Source: Trichostrongylus colubriformis
Taxonomy: Eukaryota; Nematoda; Chromadorea; Rhabditida; Trichostrongylidae
NCBI GenBank assembly: GCA_963978905.1
Contig: OZ022258.1
Location: forward strand, 55,040,591 to 55,104,590
Direction: 5' to 3'
DNA: 64,000 nt
Below, piece after piece: positions 46,331 to 58,176 of this stretch. Made by a program: the position numbers and the translations under genes. Each line of letters starts with the position of its first letter. Position 1 is the first letter of the stretch. The notes beneath the pieces were generated by a model. The model was not told the origin of the DNA, did no database searches, and was given only the letters and a program-made list of their open reading frames with translations.

Positions 46331-48092
46331 TTGACCCCAAGCCAATTTTTGCGTTAAAAAATTCCGAATTCACAGTAAACTAGAAACACTATAGTACTGC
46401 TAGGAAGAGCACAAAATGCTCTTTCATATACGTTAAGCAGCTCAGTTATTAGTCTGAGGAGAAAAAAGTTATTCGACTTTGAGCATGACCAACAAAACTC
46501 TTGAGTTGACTCCAAGCAAATTTTTGCGTTAAAAAATTCCGATTTCACGGTAAACTTGAAAAACTATAGTACAGCTAGGAAGAGCACAAAATGCTTTTTC
46601 ATAAACGTTAAGCAGCTCAGTTATTAGTCTGAGGAGAAAAAGTTATTCGACTTTGAGCATGACCATCAAATCAAAACTCTTGAGTTGACCCCAAGCCAAT
46701 TTTTGCGTTAAAAAATTCCGAATTCACAGTAAACTAGAAACACTATAGTACTGCTAGGAAGAGCACAAAATGCTTTTTCATAAACGTTAAGCAGCTCAGT
46801 TATTAGTCTGAGGAGAAAAAGTTATTCGACTTTGAGCATGACCATCAAATCAAAACTCTTGAGTTGACTCCAAGCAAATTTTTGCGTTAAAAAATTCCGA
46901 ATTCACAGTAAACTTGAAAAACCATAGTTCTGCTAGGAAGAGCACAAAATGCTTTTTCATAAACGTTAAGCAGCTCAGTTATTAGTCTGAGGAGAAAAAG
47001 TTATTCGACTTTGAGCATGACCATCAAATCAAAACTCTTGAGTTGACCCCAAGCCAATTTTTGCGTTAAAAAATTCCGAATTCACAGTAAACTAGAAACA
47101 CTATAGTACTGCTAGGAAGAGCACAAAATGCTCTTTCATAAACGTTAAGCAGCTCAGTTATTAGTCTGAGGAGAAAAAGTTATTCGACTTTGAGCATGAC
47201 CATCAAAACTCTTGAGTTGACTCCAAGCAAATTTTTGCGTTAAAAAATTCCGATTTCACAGTAAACTTGAAAAACCATAGTTCTGCTAGGAAGAGCACAA
47301 AATGCTTTTTCATAAACGTTAAGCAGCTCAGTTATTAGTCTGAGGAGAAAAAAGTTATTCGACTTTGAGCATGACCATCAAAACTCTTGAGTTGACTCCA
47401 AGCAAATTTTTGCGTTAAAAAATTCCGAATTCACAGTAAACTTGAAAAACCATAGTTCTGCTAGGAAGAGCACAAAATGCTTTTTCATAAACGTTAAGCA
47501 GCTCAGTTATTAGTCTGAGGAGAAAAAAGTTATTCGACTTTGAGCATGACCAACAAAACTCTTGAGTTGACTCCAAGCAAATTTTTGCGTTAAAAAATTC
47601 CGAATTCACAGTAAACTTGAAAAACCATAGTTCTGCTAGGAAGAGCACAAAATGCTTTTTCTTAAACGTTAAGCAGCTCAGTTATTAGTCTGAGGAGAAA
47701 AAAGTTATTCGACTTTGAGCATGACCATCAAAACTCTTGAGTTGACTCCAAGCAAATTTTTGCGTTAAAAAATTCCGAATTCACAGTAAACTTGAAAAAC
47801 CATAGTTCTGCTAGGAAGAGCACAAAATGCTTTTTCTTAAACGTTAAGCAGCTCAGTTATTAGTCTGAGCAGAAAAAAACTTATTCGACTTTGAGCATGA
47901 CCATCAAAACTCTTGAGTTGACTCCAAGCAAATTTTTGCGTTAAAAAATTCCGAATTCACAGTAAACTTGAAAAACCATAGTTCTGCTAGGAAGAGCACA
48001 AAATGCTTTTTCTTAAACGTTAAGCAGCTCAGTTATTAGTCTGAGGAGAAAAAAGTTATTCGACTTTGAGCATGACCATCAAAACTCTTGAG
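46331..48092 (+). repeat. Block J, copy 2 (10 of 11 monomers)
   Basis: Starts: 46331, 46506, 46685, 46864, 47043, 47217, 47392, 47567, 47742, 47918. Offset 1936 from copy 1, carrying both the CACGG and the GAGCAG variants. The eleventh monomer (actg) is missing; a ccatag ACCAAC monomer follows. Confidence 0.9.
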
Positions 48093-48795
48093 TTGACTCC
48101 AAGCAAATTTTTGCGTTAAAAAATTCCGAATTCACAGTAAACTTGAAAAACCATAGTTCTGCTAGGAAGAGCACAAAATGCTTTTTCATAAACGTTAAGC
48201 AGCTCAGTTATTAGTCTGAGGAGAAAAAAGTTATTCGACTTTGAGCATGACCAACAAAACTCTTGAGTTGACTCCAAGCAAATTTTTGCGTTAAAAAATT
48301 CCGAATTCACAGTAAACTTGAAAAACTATAGTACTGCTAGGAAGAGCACAAAATGCTCTTTCATAAACGTTAAGCAGCTCAGTTATTAGTCTGAGGAGAA
48401 AAAGTTATTCGACTTTGAGCATGACCATCAAAACTCTTGAGTTGACTCCAAGCAAATTTTTGCGTTAAAAAATTCCGATTTCACAGTAAACTTGAAAAAC
48501 TATAGTACAGCTATTAAGAGCACAAAATGCTTTTTCATAAACGTTAAGCAGCTCAGTTATTAGTCTGAGGAGAAAAAGTTATTCGACTTTGAGCATGACC
48601 ATCAAATCAAAACTCTTGAGTTGACCCCAAGCCAATTTTTGCGTTAAAAAATTCCGAATTCACAGTAAACTAGAAACACTATAGTACTGCTAGGAAGAGC
48701 ACAAAATGCTCTTTCATATACGTTAAGCAGCTCAGTTATTAGTCTGAGGAGAAAAAAGTTATTCGACTTTGAGCATGACCAACAAAACTCTTGAG
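48093..48795 (+). repeat. Partial cassette K (monomers 3-6)
   Basis: Starts: 48093, 48268, 48442, 48621; matches 53577-54279 at an offset of 5484. A private CTATTAAGAG replaces CTAGGAAGAG in the monomer at 48442. Confidence 0.86.
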
Positions 48796-50386
48796 TTGAC
48801 TCCAAGCAAATTTTTGCGTTAAAAAATTCCGAATTCACAGTAAACTTGAAAAACTATAGTACTGCTAGGAAGAGCACAAAATGCTCTTTCATAAACGTTA
48901 AGCAGCTCAGTTATTAGTCTGAGGAGAAAAAGTTATTCGACTTTGAGCATGACCATCAAAACTCTTGAGTTGACTCCAAGCAAATTTTTGCGTTAAAAAA
49001 TTCCGAATTCACAGTAAACTTGAAAAACTATAGTACTGCTAGGAAGAGCACAAAATGCTCTTTCATAAACGTTAAGCAGCTCAGTTATTAGTCTGAGGAG
49101 AAAAAGTTATTCGACTTTGAGCATGACCATCAAAACTCTTGAGTTGACTCCAAGCAAATTTTTGCGTTAAAAAATTCCGATTTCACAGTAAACTTGAAAA
49201 ACCATAGTTCTGCTAGGAAGAGCACAAAATGCTTTTTCATAAACGTTAAGCAGCTCAGTTATTAGTCTGAGGAGAAAAAAGTTATTCGACTTTGAGCATG
49301 ACCATCAAAACTCTTGAGTTGACTCCAAGCAAATTTTTGCGTTAAAAAATTCCGAATTCACAGTAAACTTGAAAAACCATAGTTCTGCTAGGAAGAGCAC
49401 AAAATGCTTTTTCATAAACGTTAAGCAGCTCAGTTATTAGTCTGAGGAGAAAAAAGTTATTCGACTTTGAGCATGACCAACAAAACTCTTGAGTTGACTC
49501 CAAGCAAATTTTTGCGTTAAAAAATTCCGAATTCACAGTAAACTTGAAAAACTATAGTACTGCTAGGAAGAGCACAAAATGCTCTTTCATAAACGTTAAG
49601 CAGCTCAGTTATTAGTCTGAGGAGAAAAAGTTATTCGACTTTGAGCATGACCATCAAAACTCTTGAGTTGACTCCAAGCAAATTTTTGCGTTAAAAAATT
49701 CCGATTTCACGGTAAACTTGAAAAACTATAGTACAGCTAGGAAGAGCACAAAATGCTTTTTCATAAACGTTAAGCAGCTCAGTTATTAGTCTGAGGAGAA
49801 AAAGTTATTCGACTTTGAGCATGACCATCAAATCAAAACTCTTGAGTTGACCCCAAGCCAATTTTTGCGTTAAAAAATTCCGAATTCACAGTAAACTAGA
49901 AACACTATAGTACTGCTAGGAAGAGCACAAAATGCTCTTTCATATACGTTAAGCAGCTCAGTTATTAGTCTGAGGAGAAAAAAGTTATTCGACTTTGAGC
50001 ATGACCAACAAAACTCTTGAGTTGACTCCAAGCAAATTTTTGCGTTAAAAAATTCCGAATTCACAGTAAACTTGAAAAACCATAGTTCTGCTAGGAAGAG
50101 CACAAAATGCTTTTTCATAAACGTTAAGCAGCTCAGTTATTAGTCTGAGGAGAAAAAGTTATTCGACTTTGAGCATGACCATCAAATCAAAACTCTTGAG
50201 TTGACCCCAAGCCAATTTTTGCGTTAAAAAATTCCGAATTCACAGTAAACTAGAAACACTATAGTACTGCTAGGAAGAGCACAAAATGCTCTTTCATATA
50301 CGTTAAGCTTCTCAGTTATTAGTCTGAGGAGAAAAAAGTTATTCGACTTTGAGCATGACCATCAAAACTCTTGAGTTGACCCACGG
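48796..50386 (+). repeat. Extra actg monomer plus K', copy 2
   Basis: Starts: 48796, then 48970, 49144, 49319, 49494, 49668, 49847, 50022, 50201 (K' 1417 bp). The whole stretch matches 42804-44394 at an offset of 5992, including the CACGG change. This is part of a roughly 2.95-kb duplication, about 42780-45730 copied to 48772-51722. Confidence 0.89.
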
Positions 50387-51447
50387 TTGACCCCAAGCCA
50401 ATTTTTGCGTTAAAAAATTCCGAATTCACAGTAAACTAGAAACACTATAGTACTGCTAGGAAGAGCACAAAATGCTCTTTCATATACGTTAAGCAGCTCA
50501 GTTATTAGTCTGAGGAGAAAAAAGTTATTCGACTTTGAGCATGACCAACAAAACTCTTGAGTTGACTCCAAGCAAATTTTTGCGTTAAAAAATTCCGATT
50601 TCACGGTAAACTTGAAAAACTATAGTACAGCTAGGAAGAGCACAAAATGCTTTTTCATAAACGTTAAGCAGCTCAGTTATTAGTCTGAGGAGAAAAAGTT
50701 ATTCGACTTTGAGCATGACCATCAAATCAAAACTCTTGAGTTGACCCCAAGCCAATTTTTGCGTTAAAAAATTCCGAATTCACAGTAAACTAGAAACACT
50801 ATAGTACTGCTAGGAAGAGCACAAAATGCTTTTTCATAAACGTTAAGCAGCTCAGTTATTAGTCTGAGGAGAAAAAGTTATTCGACTTTGAGCATGACCA
50901 TCAAATCAAAACTCTTGAGTTGACTCCAAGCAAATTTTTGCGTTAAAAAATTCCGAATTCACAGTAAACTTGAAAAACCATAGTTCTGCTAGGAAGAGCA
51001 CAAAATGCTTTTTCATAAACGTTAAGCAGCTCAGTTATTAGTCTGAGGAGAAAAAGTTATTCGACTTTGAGCATGACCATCAAATCAAAACTCTTGAGTT
51101 GACCCCAAGCCAATTTTTGCGTTAAAAAATTCCGAATTCACAGTAAACTAGAAACACTATAGTACTGCTAGGAAGAGCACAAAATGCTCTTTCATAAACG
51201 TTAAGCAGCTCAGTTATTAGTCTGAGGAGAAAAAGTTATTCGACTTTGAGCATGACCATCAAAACTCTTGAGTTGACTCCAAGCAAATTTTTGCGTTAAA
51301 AAATTCCGATTTCACAGTAAACTTGAAAAACCATAGTTCTGCTAGGAAGAGCACAAAATGCTTTTTCATAAACGTTAAGCAGCTCAGTTATTAGTCTGAG
51401 GAGAAAAAAGTTATTCGACTTTGAGCATGACCATCAAAACTCTTGAG
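50387..51447 (+). repeat. Block J, copy 3, partial (monomers 1-6)
   Basis: Starts: 50387, 50562, 50741, 50920, 51099, 51273. The match to J continues through the ACCAAC monomer at 51448 and into 51623, then changes to GATCAG and a CAGAATTC unit, the K ending. The three-copy cttaaac run of J copies 1 and 2 is absent. Confidence 0.88.
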
Positions 51448-52337
51448 TTGACTCCAAGCAAATTTTTGCGTTAAAAAATTCCGAATTCACAGTAAACTTG
51501 AAAAACCATAGTTCTGCTAGGAAGAGCACAAAATGCTTTTTCATAAACGTTAAGCAGCTCAGTTATTAGTCTGAGGAGAAAAAAGTTATTCGACTTTGAG
51601 CATGACCAACAAAACTCTTGAGTTGACTCCAAGCAAATTTTTGCGTTAAAAAATTCCGAATTCACAGTAAACTTGAAAAACCATAGTTCTGCTAGGAAGA
51701 GCACAAAATGCTTTTTCTTAAACGTTAAGCAGATCAGTTATTAGTCTGAGGAGAAAAAAGTTATTCGACTTTGAGCATGACCATCAAAACTCTTGAGTTG
51801 ACTCCAAGCAAATTTTTGCGTTAAAAAATTCAGAATTCACAGTAAACTTGAAAAACTATAGTACAGCTAGGAAGAGCACAAAATGCTTTTTCATAAACGT
51901 TAAGCAGCTCAGTTATTAGTCTGAGGAGAAAAAGTTATTCGACTTTGAGCATGACCATCAAATCAAAACTCTTGAGTTGACCCCAAGCCAATTTTTGCGT
52001 TAAAAAATTCCGAATTCACAGTAAACTAGAAACACTATAGTACTGCTAGGAAGAGCACAAAATGCTCTTTCATATACGTTAAGCTTCTCAGTTATTAGTC
52101 TGAGGAGAAAAAAGTTATTCGACTTTGAGCATGACCATCAAAACTCTTGAGTTGACCCACGGTTGACCCCAAGCCAATTTTTGCGTTAAAAAATTCCGAA
52201 TTCACAGTAAACTTGAAAAACTATAGTACCGCTAGGAAGAGCACAAAATGCTCTTTCATAAACGTTAAGCAGCTCAGTTATTAGTCTGAGGAGAAAAAAG
52301 TTATTCGACTTTGAGCATGACCATCAAAACTCTTGAG
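51448..52337 (+). repeat. Block P (890-bp pentamer), copy 1
   Basis: Monomers at 51448, 51623, 51798, 51977 and 52163 (175, 175, 179, 186, 175): ccatag ACCAAC; ccatag cttaaac GATCAG; CAGAATTC acagc +5; tatac/HindIII +11; accg. Confidence 0.92.
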
Positions 52338-53227
52338 TTGACTCCAAGCAAATTTTTGCGTTAAAAAATTCCGAATTCACAGTAAACTTGAAAAACCATA
52401 GTTCTGCTAGGAAGAGCACAAAATGCTTTTTCATAAACGTTAAGCAGCTCAGTTATTAGTCTGAGGAGAAAAAAGTTATTCGACTTTGAGCATGACCAAC
52501 AAAACTCTTGAGTTGACTCCAAGCAAATTTTTGCGTTAAAAAATTCCGAATTCACAGTAAACTTGAAAAACCATAGTTCTGCTAGGAAGAGCACAAAATG
52601 CTTTTTCTTAAACGTTAAGCAGATCAGTTATTAGTCTGAGGAGAAAAAAGTTATTCGACTTTGAGCATGACCATCAAAACTCTTGAGTTGACTCCAAGCA
52701 AATTTTTGCGTTAAAAAATTCAGAATTCACAGTAAACTTGAAAAACTATAGTACAGCTAGGAAGAGCACAAAATGCTTTTTCATAAACGTTAAGCAGCTC
52801 AGTTATTAGTCTGAGGAGAAAAAGTTATTCGACTTTGAGCATGACCATCAAATCAAAACTCTTGAGTTGACCCCAAGCCAATTTTTGCGTTAAAAAATTC
52901 CGAATTCACAGTAAACTAGAAACACTATAGTACTGCTAGGAAGAGCACAAAATGCTCTTTCATATACGTTAAGCTTCTCAGTTATTAGTCTGAGGAGAAA
53001 AAAGTTATTCGACTTTGAGCATGACCATCAAAACTCTTGAGTTGACCCACGGTTGACCCCAAGCCAATTTTTGCGTTAAAAAATTCCGAATTCACAGTAA
53101 ACTTGAAAAACTATAGTACCGCTAGGAAGAGCACAAAATGCTCTTTCATAAACGTTAAGCAGCTCAGTTATTAGTCTGAGGAGAAAAAAGTTATTCGACT
53201 TTGAGCATGACCATCAAAACTCTTGAG
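52338..53227 (+). repeat. Block P, copy 2
   Basis: Direct tandem copy of 51448-52337, with the same five monomers in order and the same length. No difference seen by eye. Followed by cassette K. Confidence 0.92.
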
Positions 53228-54633
53228 TTGACTCCAAGCAAATTTTTGCGTTAAAAAATTCCGAATTCACAGTAAACTTGAAAAACTATAGTACTGCTAG
53301 GAAGAGCACAAAATGCTCTTTCATAAACGTTAAGCAGCTCAGTTATTAGTCTGAGGAGAAAAAGTTATTCGACTTTGAGCATGACCATCAAAACTCTTGA
53401 GTTGACTCCAAGCAAATTTTTGCGTTAAAAAATTCCGATTTCACAGTAAACTTGAAAAACCATAGTTCTGCTAGGAAGAGCACAAAATGCTTTTTCATAA
53501 ACGTTAAGCAGCTCAGTTATTAGTCTGAGGAGAAAAAAGTTATTCGACTTTGAGCATGACCATCAAAACTCTTGAGTTGACTCCAAGCAAATTTTTGCGT
53601 TAAAAAATTCCGAATTCACAGTAAACTTGAAAAACCATAGTTCTGCTAGGAAGAGCACAAAATGCTTTTTCATAAACGTTAAGCAGCTCAGTTATTAGTC
53701 TGAGGAGAAAAAAGTTATTCGACTTTGAGCATGACCAACAAAACTCTTGAGTTGACTCCAAGCAAATTTTTGCGTTAAAAAATTCCGAATTCACAGTAAA
53801 CTTGAAAAACTATAGTACTGCTAGGAAGAGCACAAAATGCTCTTTCATAAACGTTAAGCAGCTCAGTTATTAGTCTGAGGAGAAAAAGTTATTCGACTTT
53901 GAGCATGACCATCAAAACTCTTGAGTTGACTCCAAGCAAATTTTTGCGTTAAAAAATTCCGATTTCACAGTAAACTTGAAAAACTATAGTACAGCTAGGA
54001 AGAGCACAAAATGCTTTTTCATAAACGTTAAGCAGCTCAGTTATTAGTCTGAGGAGAAAAAGTTATTCGACTTTGAGCATGACCATCAAATCAAAACTCT
54101 TGAGTTGACCCCAAGCCAATTTTTGCGTTAAAAAATTCCGAATTCACAGTAAACTAGAAACACTATAGTACTGCTAGGAAGAGCACAAAATGCTCTTTCA
54201 TATACGTTAAGCAGCTCAGTTATTAGTCTGAGGAGAAAAAAGTTATTCGACTTTGAGCATGACCAACAAAACTCTTGAGTTGACTCCAAGCAAATTTTTG
54301 CGTTAAAAAATTCCGAATTCACAGTAAACTTGAAAAACCATAGTTCTGCTAGGAAGAGCACAAAATGCTTTTTCTTAAACGTTAAGCAGATCAGTTATTA
54401 GTCTGAGGAGAAAAAAGTTATTCGACTTTGAGCATGACCATCAAAACTCTTGAGTTGACTCCAAGCAAATTTTTGCGTTAAAAAATTCAGAATTCACAGT
54501 AAACTAGAAACACTATAGTACTGCTAAGAAGAGCACAAAATGCTCTTTCATAAACGTTAAGCAGCTCAGTTATTAGTCTGAGGAGAAAAAGTTATTCGAC
54601 TTTGAGCATGACCATCAAATCAAAACTCTTGAG
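53228..54633 (+). repeat. Cassette K, copy 4 (1406-bp)
   Basis: Starts: 53228, 53402, 53577, 53752, 53926, 54105, 54280, 54455. The last monomer has tagaaac and actg with a private CTAAGAAGAG, instead of acagc. As at the other K copies, tatac +11 and accg precede it. Confidence 0.9.
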
Positions 54634-56939
54634 TTGACCCCAAGCCAATTTTTGCGTTAAAAAATTCCGAATTCACAGTAAACTAGAAACACTATAGTAC
54701 TGCTAGGAAGAGCACAAAATGCTCTTTCATATACGTTAAGCTTCTCAGTTATTAGTCTGAGGAGAAAAAAGTTATTCGACTTTGAGCATGACCATCAAAA
54801 CTCTTGAGTTGACCCACGGTTGACCCCAAGCCAATTTTTGCGTTAAAAAATTCCGATTTCACAGTAAACTTGAAAAACTATAGTACAGCTAGGAAGAGCA
54901 CAAAATGCTTTTTCATAAACGTTAAGCAGCTCAGTTATTAGTCTGAGGAGAAAAAGTTATTCGACTTTGAGCATGACCATCAAATCAAAACTCTTGAGTT
55001 GACCCCAAGCCAATTTTTGCGTTAAAAAATTCCGAATTCACAGTAAACTTGAAAAACCATAGTTCTGCTAGGAAGAGCACAAAGTGCTTTTTCATAAACG
55101 TTAAGCAGCTCAGTTATTAGTCTGAGGAGAAAAAGTTATTCGACTTTGAGCATGACCAACAAAACTCTTGAGTTGACTCCAAGCAAATTTTTGCGTTAAA
55201 AAATTCCGAATTCACAGTAAACTTGAAAAACTATAGTACTGCTAGGAAGAGCACAAAATGCTCTTTCATAAACGTTAAGCAGCTCAGTTATTAGTCTGAG
55301 GAGAAAAAGTTATTCGACTTTGAGCATGACCATCAAAACTCTTGAGTTGACTCCAAGCAAATTTTTGCGTTAAAAAATTCCGATTTCACAGTAAACTTGA
55401 AAAACTGTAGTACAGCTAGGAAGAGCACAAAATGCTCTTTCATAAACGTTAAGCAGATCAGTTATTAGTCTGAGGAGAAAAAAGTTATTCGACTTTGAGC
55501 ATGACCATCAAAACTCTTGAGTTGACTCCAAGCAAATTTTTGCGTTAAAAAATTCCGAATTCACAGTAAACTTGAAAAACTATAGTACTGCTAGGAAGAG
55601 CACAAAATGCTCTTTCATAAACGTTAAGCAGCTCAGTTATTAGTCTGAGGAAAAAAAAGTTATTCGACTTTGAGCATGACCATCAAAACTCTTGAGTTGA
55701 CTCCAAGCAAATTTTTGCGTTAAAAAATTCAGAATTCACAGTAAACTAGAAACACTATAGTACTGCTAGGAAGAGCACAAAATGCTCTTTCATAAACGTT
55801 AAGCAGCTCAGTTATTAGTCTGAGGAGAAAAAGTTATTCGACTTTGAGCATGACCATCAAATCAAAACTCTTGAGTTGACCCCAAGCCAATTTTTGCGTT
55901 AAAAAATTCCGAATTCACAGTAAACTAGAAACACTATAGTACTGCTAGGAAGAGCACAAAATGCTCTTTCATAAACGTTAAGCAGCTCAGTTATTAGTCT
56001 GAGGAGAAAAAAGTTATTCGACTTTGACCATGACCAACAAAACTCTTGAGTTGACTCCAAGCAAATTTTTGCGTTAAAAAATTCCGAATTCACAGTAAAC
56101 TTGAAAAACCATAGCTCTGCTAGGAAGAGCACAAAATGCTTTTTCATAAACGTTAAGCAGCTCAGTTATTAGTCTGAGGAGAAAAAAGTTATTCGACTTT
56201 GAGCATGACCAACAAAACTCTTGAGTTGACTCCAAGCAAATTTTTGCGTTAAAAAATTCCGAATTCACAGTAAACTTGAAAAACTATAGTACTGCTAGGA
56301 AGAGCACAAAATGCTCTTTCATAAACGTTAAGCAGCTCAGTTATTAGTCTGAGGAGAAAAAGTTATTCGACTTTGAGCATGACCATCAAAACTCTTGAGT
56401 TGACTCCAAGCAAATTTTTGCGTTAAAAAATTCCGATTTCACAGTAAACTTGAAAAACTATAGTACAGCTAGGAAGAGCACAAAATGCTTTTTCATAAAC
56501 GTTAAGCAGCTCAGTTATTAGTCTGAGGAGAAAAAGTTATTCGACTTTGAGCATGACCATCAAATCAAAACTCTTGAGTTGACCCCAAGCCAATTTTTGC
56601 GTTAAAAAATTCCGAATTCACAGTAAACTAGAAACACTATAGTACTGCTAGGAAGAGCACAAAATGCTCTTTCATATACGTTAAGCTTCTCAGTTATTAG
56701 TCTGAGGAGAAAAAAGTTATTCGACTTTGAGCATGACCATCAAAACTCTTGAGTTGACCCACGGTTGACCCCAAGCCAATTTTTGCGTTAAAAAATTCCG
56801 AATTCACAGTAAACTTGAAAAACTATAGTACCGCTAGGAAGAGCACAAAATGCTCTTTCATAAACGTTAAGCAGCTCAGTTATTAGTCTGAGGAGAAAAA
56901 AGTTATTCGACTTTGAGCATGACCATCAAAACTCTTGAG
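54634..56939 (+). repeat. Hybrid-monomer stretch (13 monomers) before the diverged flank
   Basis: Starts: 54634, 54820, 54999, 55173, 55347, 55522, 55697, 55876, 56051, 56226, 56400, 56579, 56765. Several units combine states that are separate elsewhere: 54820 has a CC start with GATTTC, 54999 a CC start with ccatag and ACCAAC on A5, and 55522 A8 without +11. Single changes are denser: AAAGTGC, ACTGTAG, TTTGACCATG, CATAGCTCTG. Order returns at 56226-56939 (actg, GATTTC +5, tatac +11, accg). Confidence 0.85.
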
Positions 56940-58176
56940 TTGACTCCAAGCAAATTTTTGCGTTAAAAAATTCCGAATTCACAGTAAACTTGAAAAACCA
57001 TAGTTCTGCTAGGAAGAGCACAAAATGCTTTTTCTTAAACGTTAAGCAGCTCAGTTATTAGTCTGAGGAGAAAAAAGTTATTCGACTTTGAGCATGACCA
57101 TCAAAACTCTTGAGTTGACTCCAAGCAAACTTTTGCGTTAAAAAATTCAGAATTCACAGTAAACTAGAAACACTATAGTACTTCTAGAAAGAGCACAAAA
57201 TGCTTTTTCTTAAACGTTAAGCAGCTCAGTTATTAGTCTGAGGAGAAAAAAGTTATTCGACTTTGAGCATGACCATCAAAACTCTTGAGTTGACTCCAAG
57301 CAAATTTTTGCGTTTAAAAATTCCGAAATCACAGTAAACTTGAAAAACCATAGTTTTGCTAGGAAGAGCACAAAATGCTTTTTCTTAAACGTTAAGCAGC
57401 TCAGTTATTAGTCTGAGGAGAAAAAAGTTATTCGACTTTGAGCATGACCATCAAAACTCTTGAGTTGACTCCAAGCAAATTTTTGCGTTAAAAAATTCCG
57501 ATTTCACAGTAAACTTGAAAAACTATAGTTCTGCTAGGAAGAGCACAAAATGCTCTTTCATAAACGTTAAGCAGATCAGTTATTAGTCTGAGGAGAAAAA
57601 AGTTATTCGACTTTGAGCATGACCATCAAAACTCTTGAGTTGACTCCAAGCAAATTTTTGCGTTAAAAAATTCCGAATTCACAGTAAACTTGAAAAACCA
57701 TAGTTCTGCTAGGAAGAGCAGAAAATGTTCTTCCATAAACGTTAAGCAGAACAGTTATTAGTCTGAGCAGAAAAAAACTTATTCGACTTTGAGCATGACC
57801 ATCAAAACTCTTGGGTTGACCCACGGTTGACCCCAAGCCAATTTTTGCGTTAAAAAATTCCGAATTCACAGTAAACTTGAAAAACTATAGTACCGCTAGG
57901 AAGAGCACAAAATGCTCTTTCATAAACGTTAAGCAGCTCAGTTATTAGTCTGAGGAGAAAAAGGTTATTCGACTTTGAGCATGACCATCAAAACTCTTGA
58001 GTTGACTCCAAGCAAATTTTTGCGTTAAAAAATTCCGAATTCACAGTAAACTTGAAAAACCATAGTTCTGCTAGGAAGAACACAAAATGCTTTTTCTTAA
58101 ACGTTAAGCAGCTCAGCTATTAGTCTGAGGAGAAAAAGGTTATTCGACTTTGAGCATGACCATCAAAACTCTTGAG
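56940..58176 (+). repeat. Diverged 7-monomer unit S (1237-bp), copy 1
   Basis: Starts: 56940, 57115, 57290, 57465, 57640, 57827, 58002. New variants appear: AAACTTTTGCG, CTTCTAGAAAG, GCGTTTAAAAATTCC, TAGTTTTGC, AGCAGAAAATGTTCTTCC, GAACAG, GAGCAG-A7-C and AAAAAGGTTATT. The monomer at 57640 is 187 bp (176 + 11). Confidence 0.88.
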
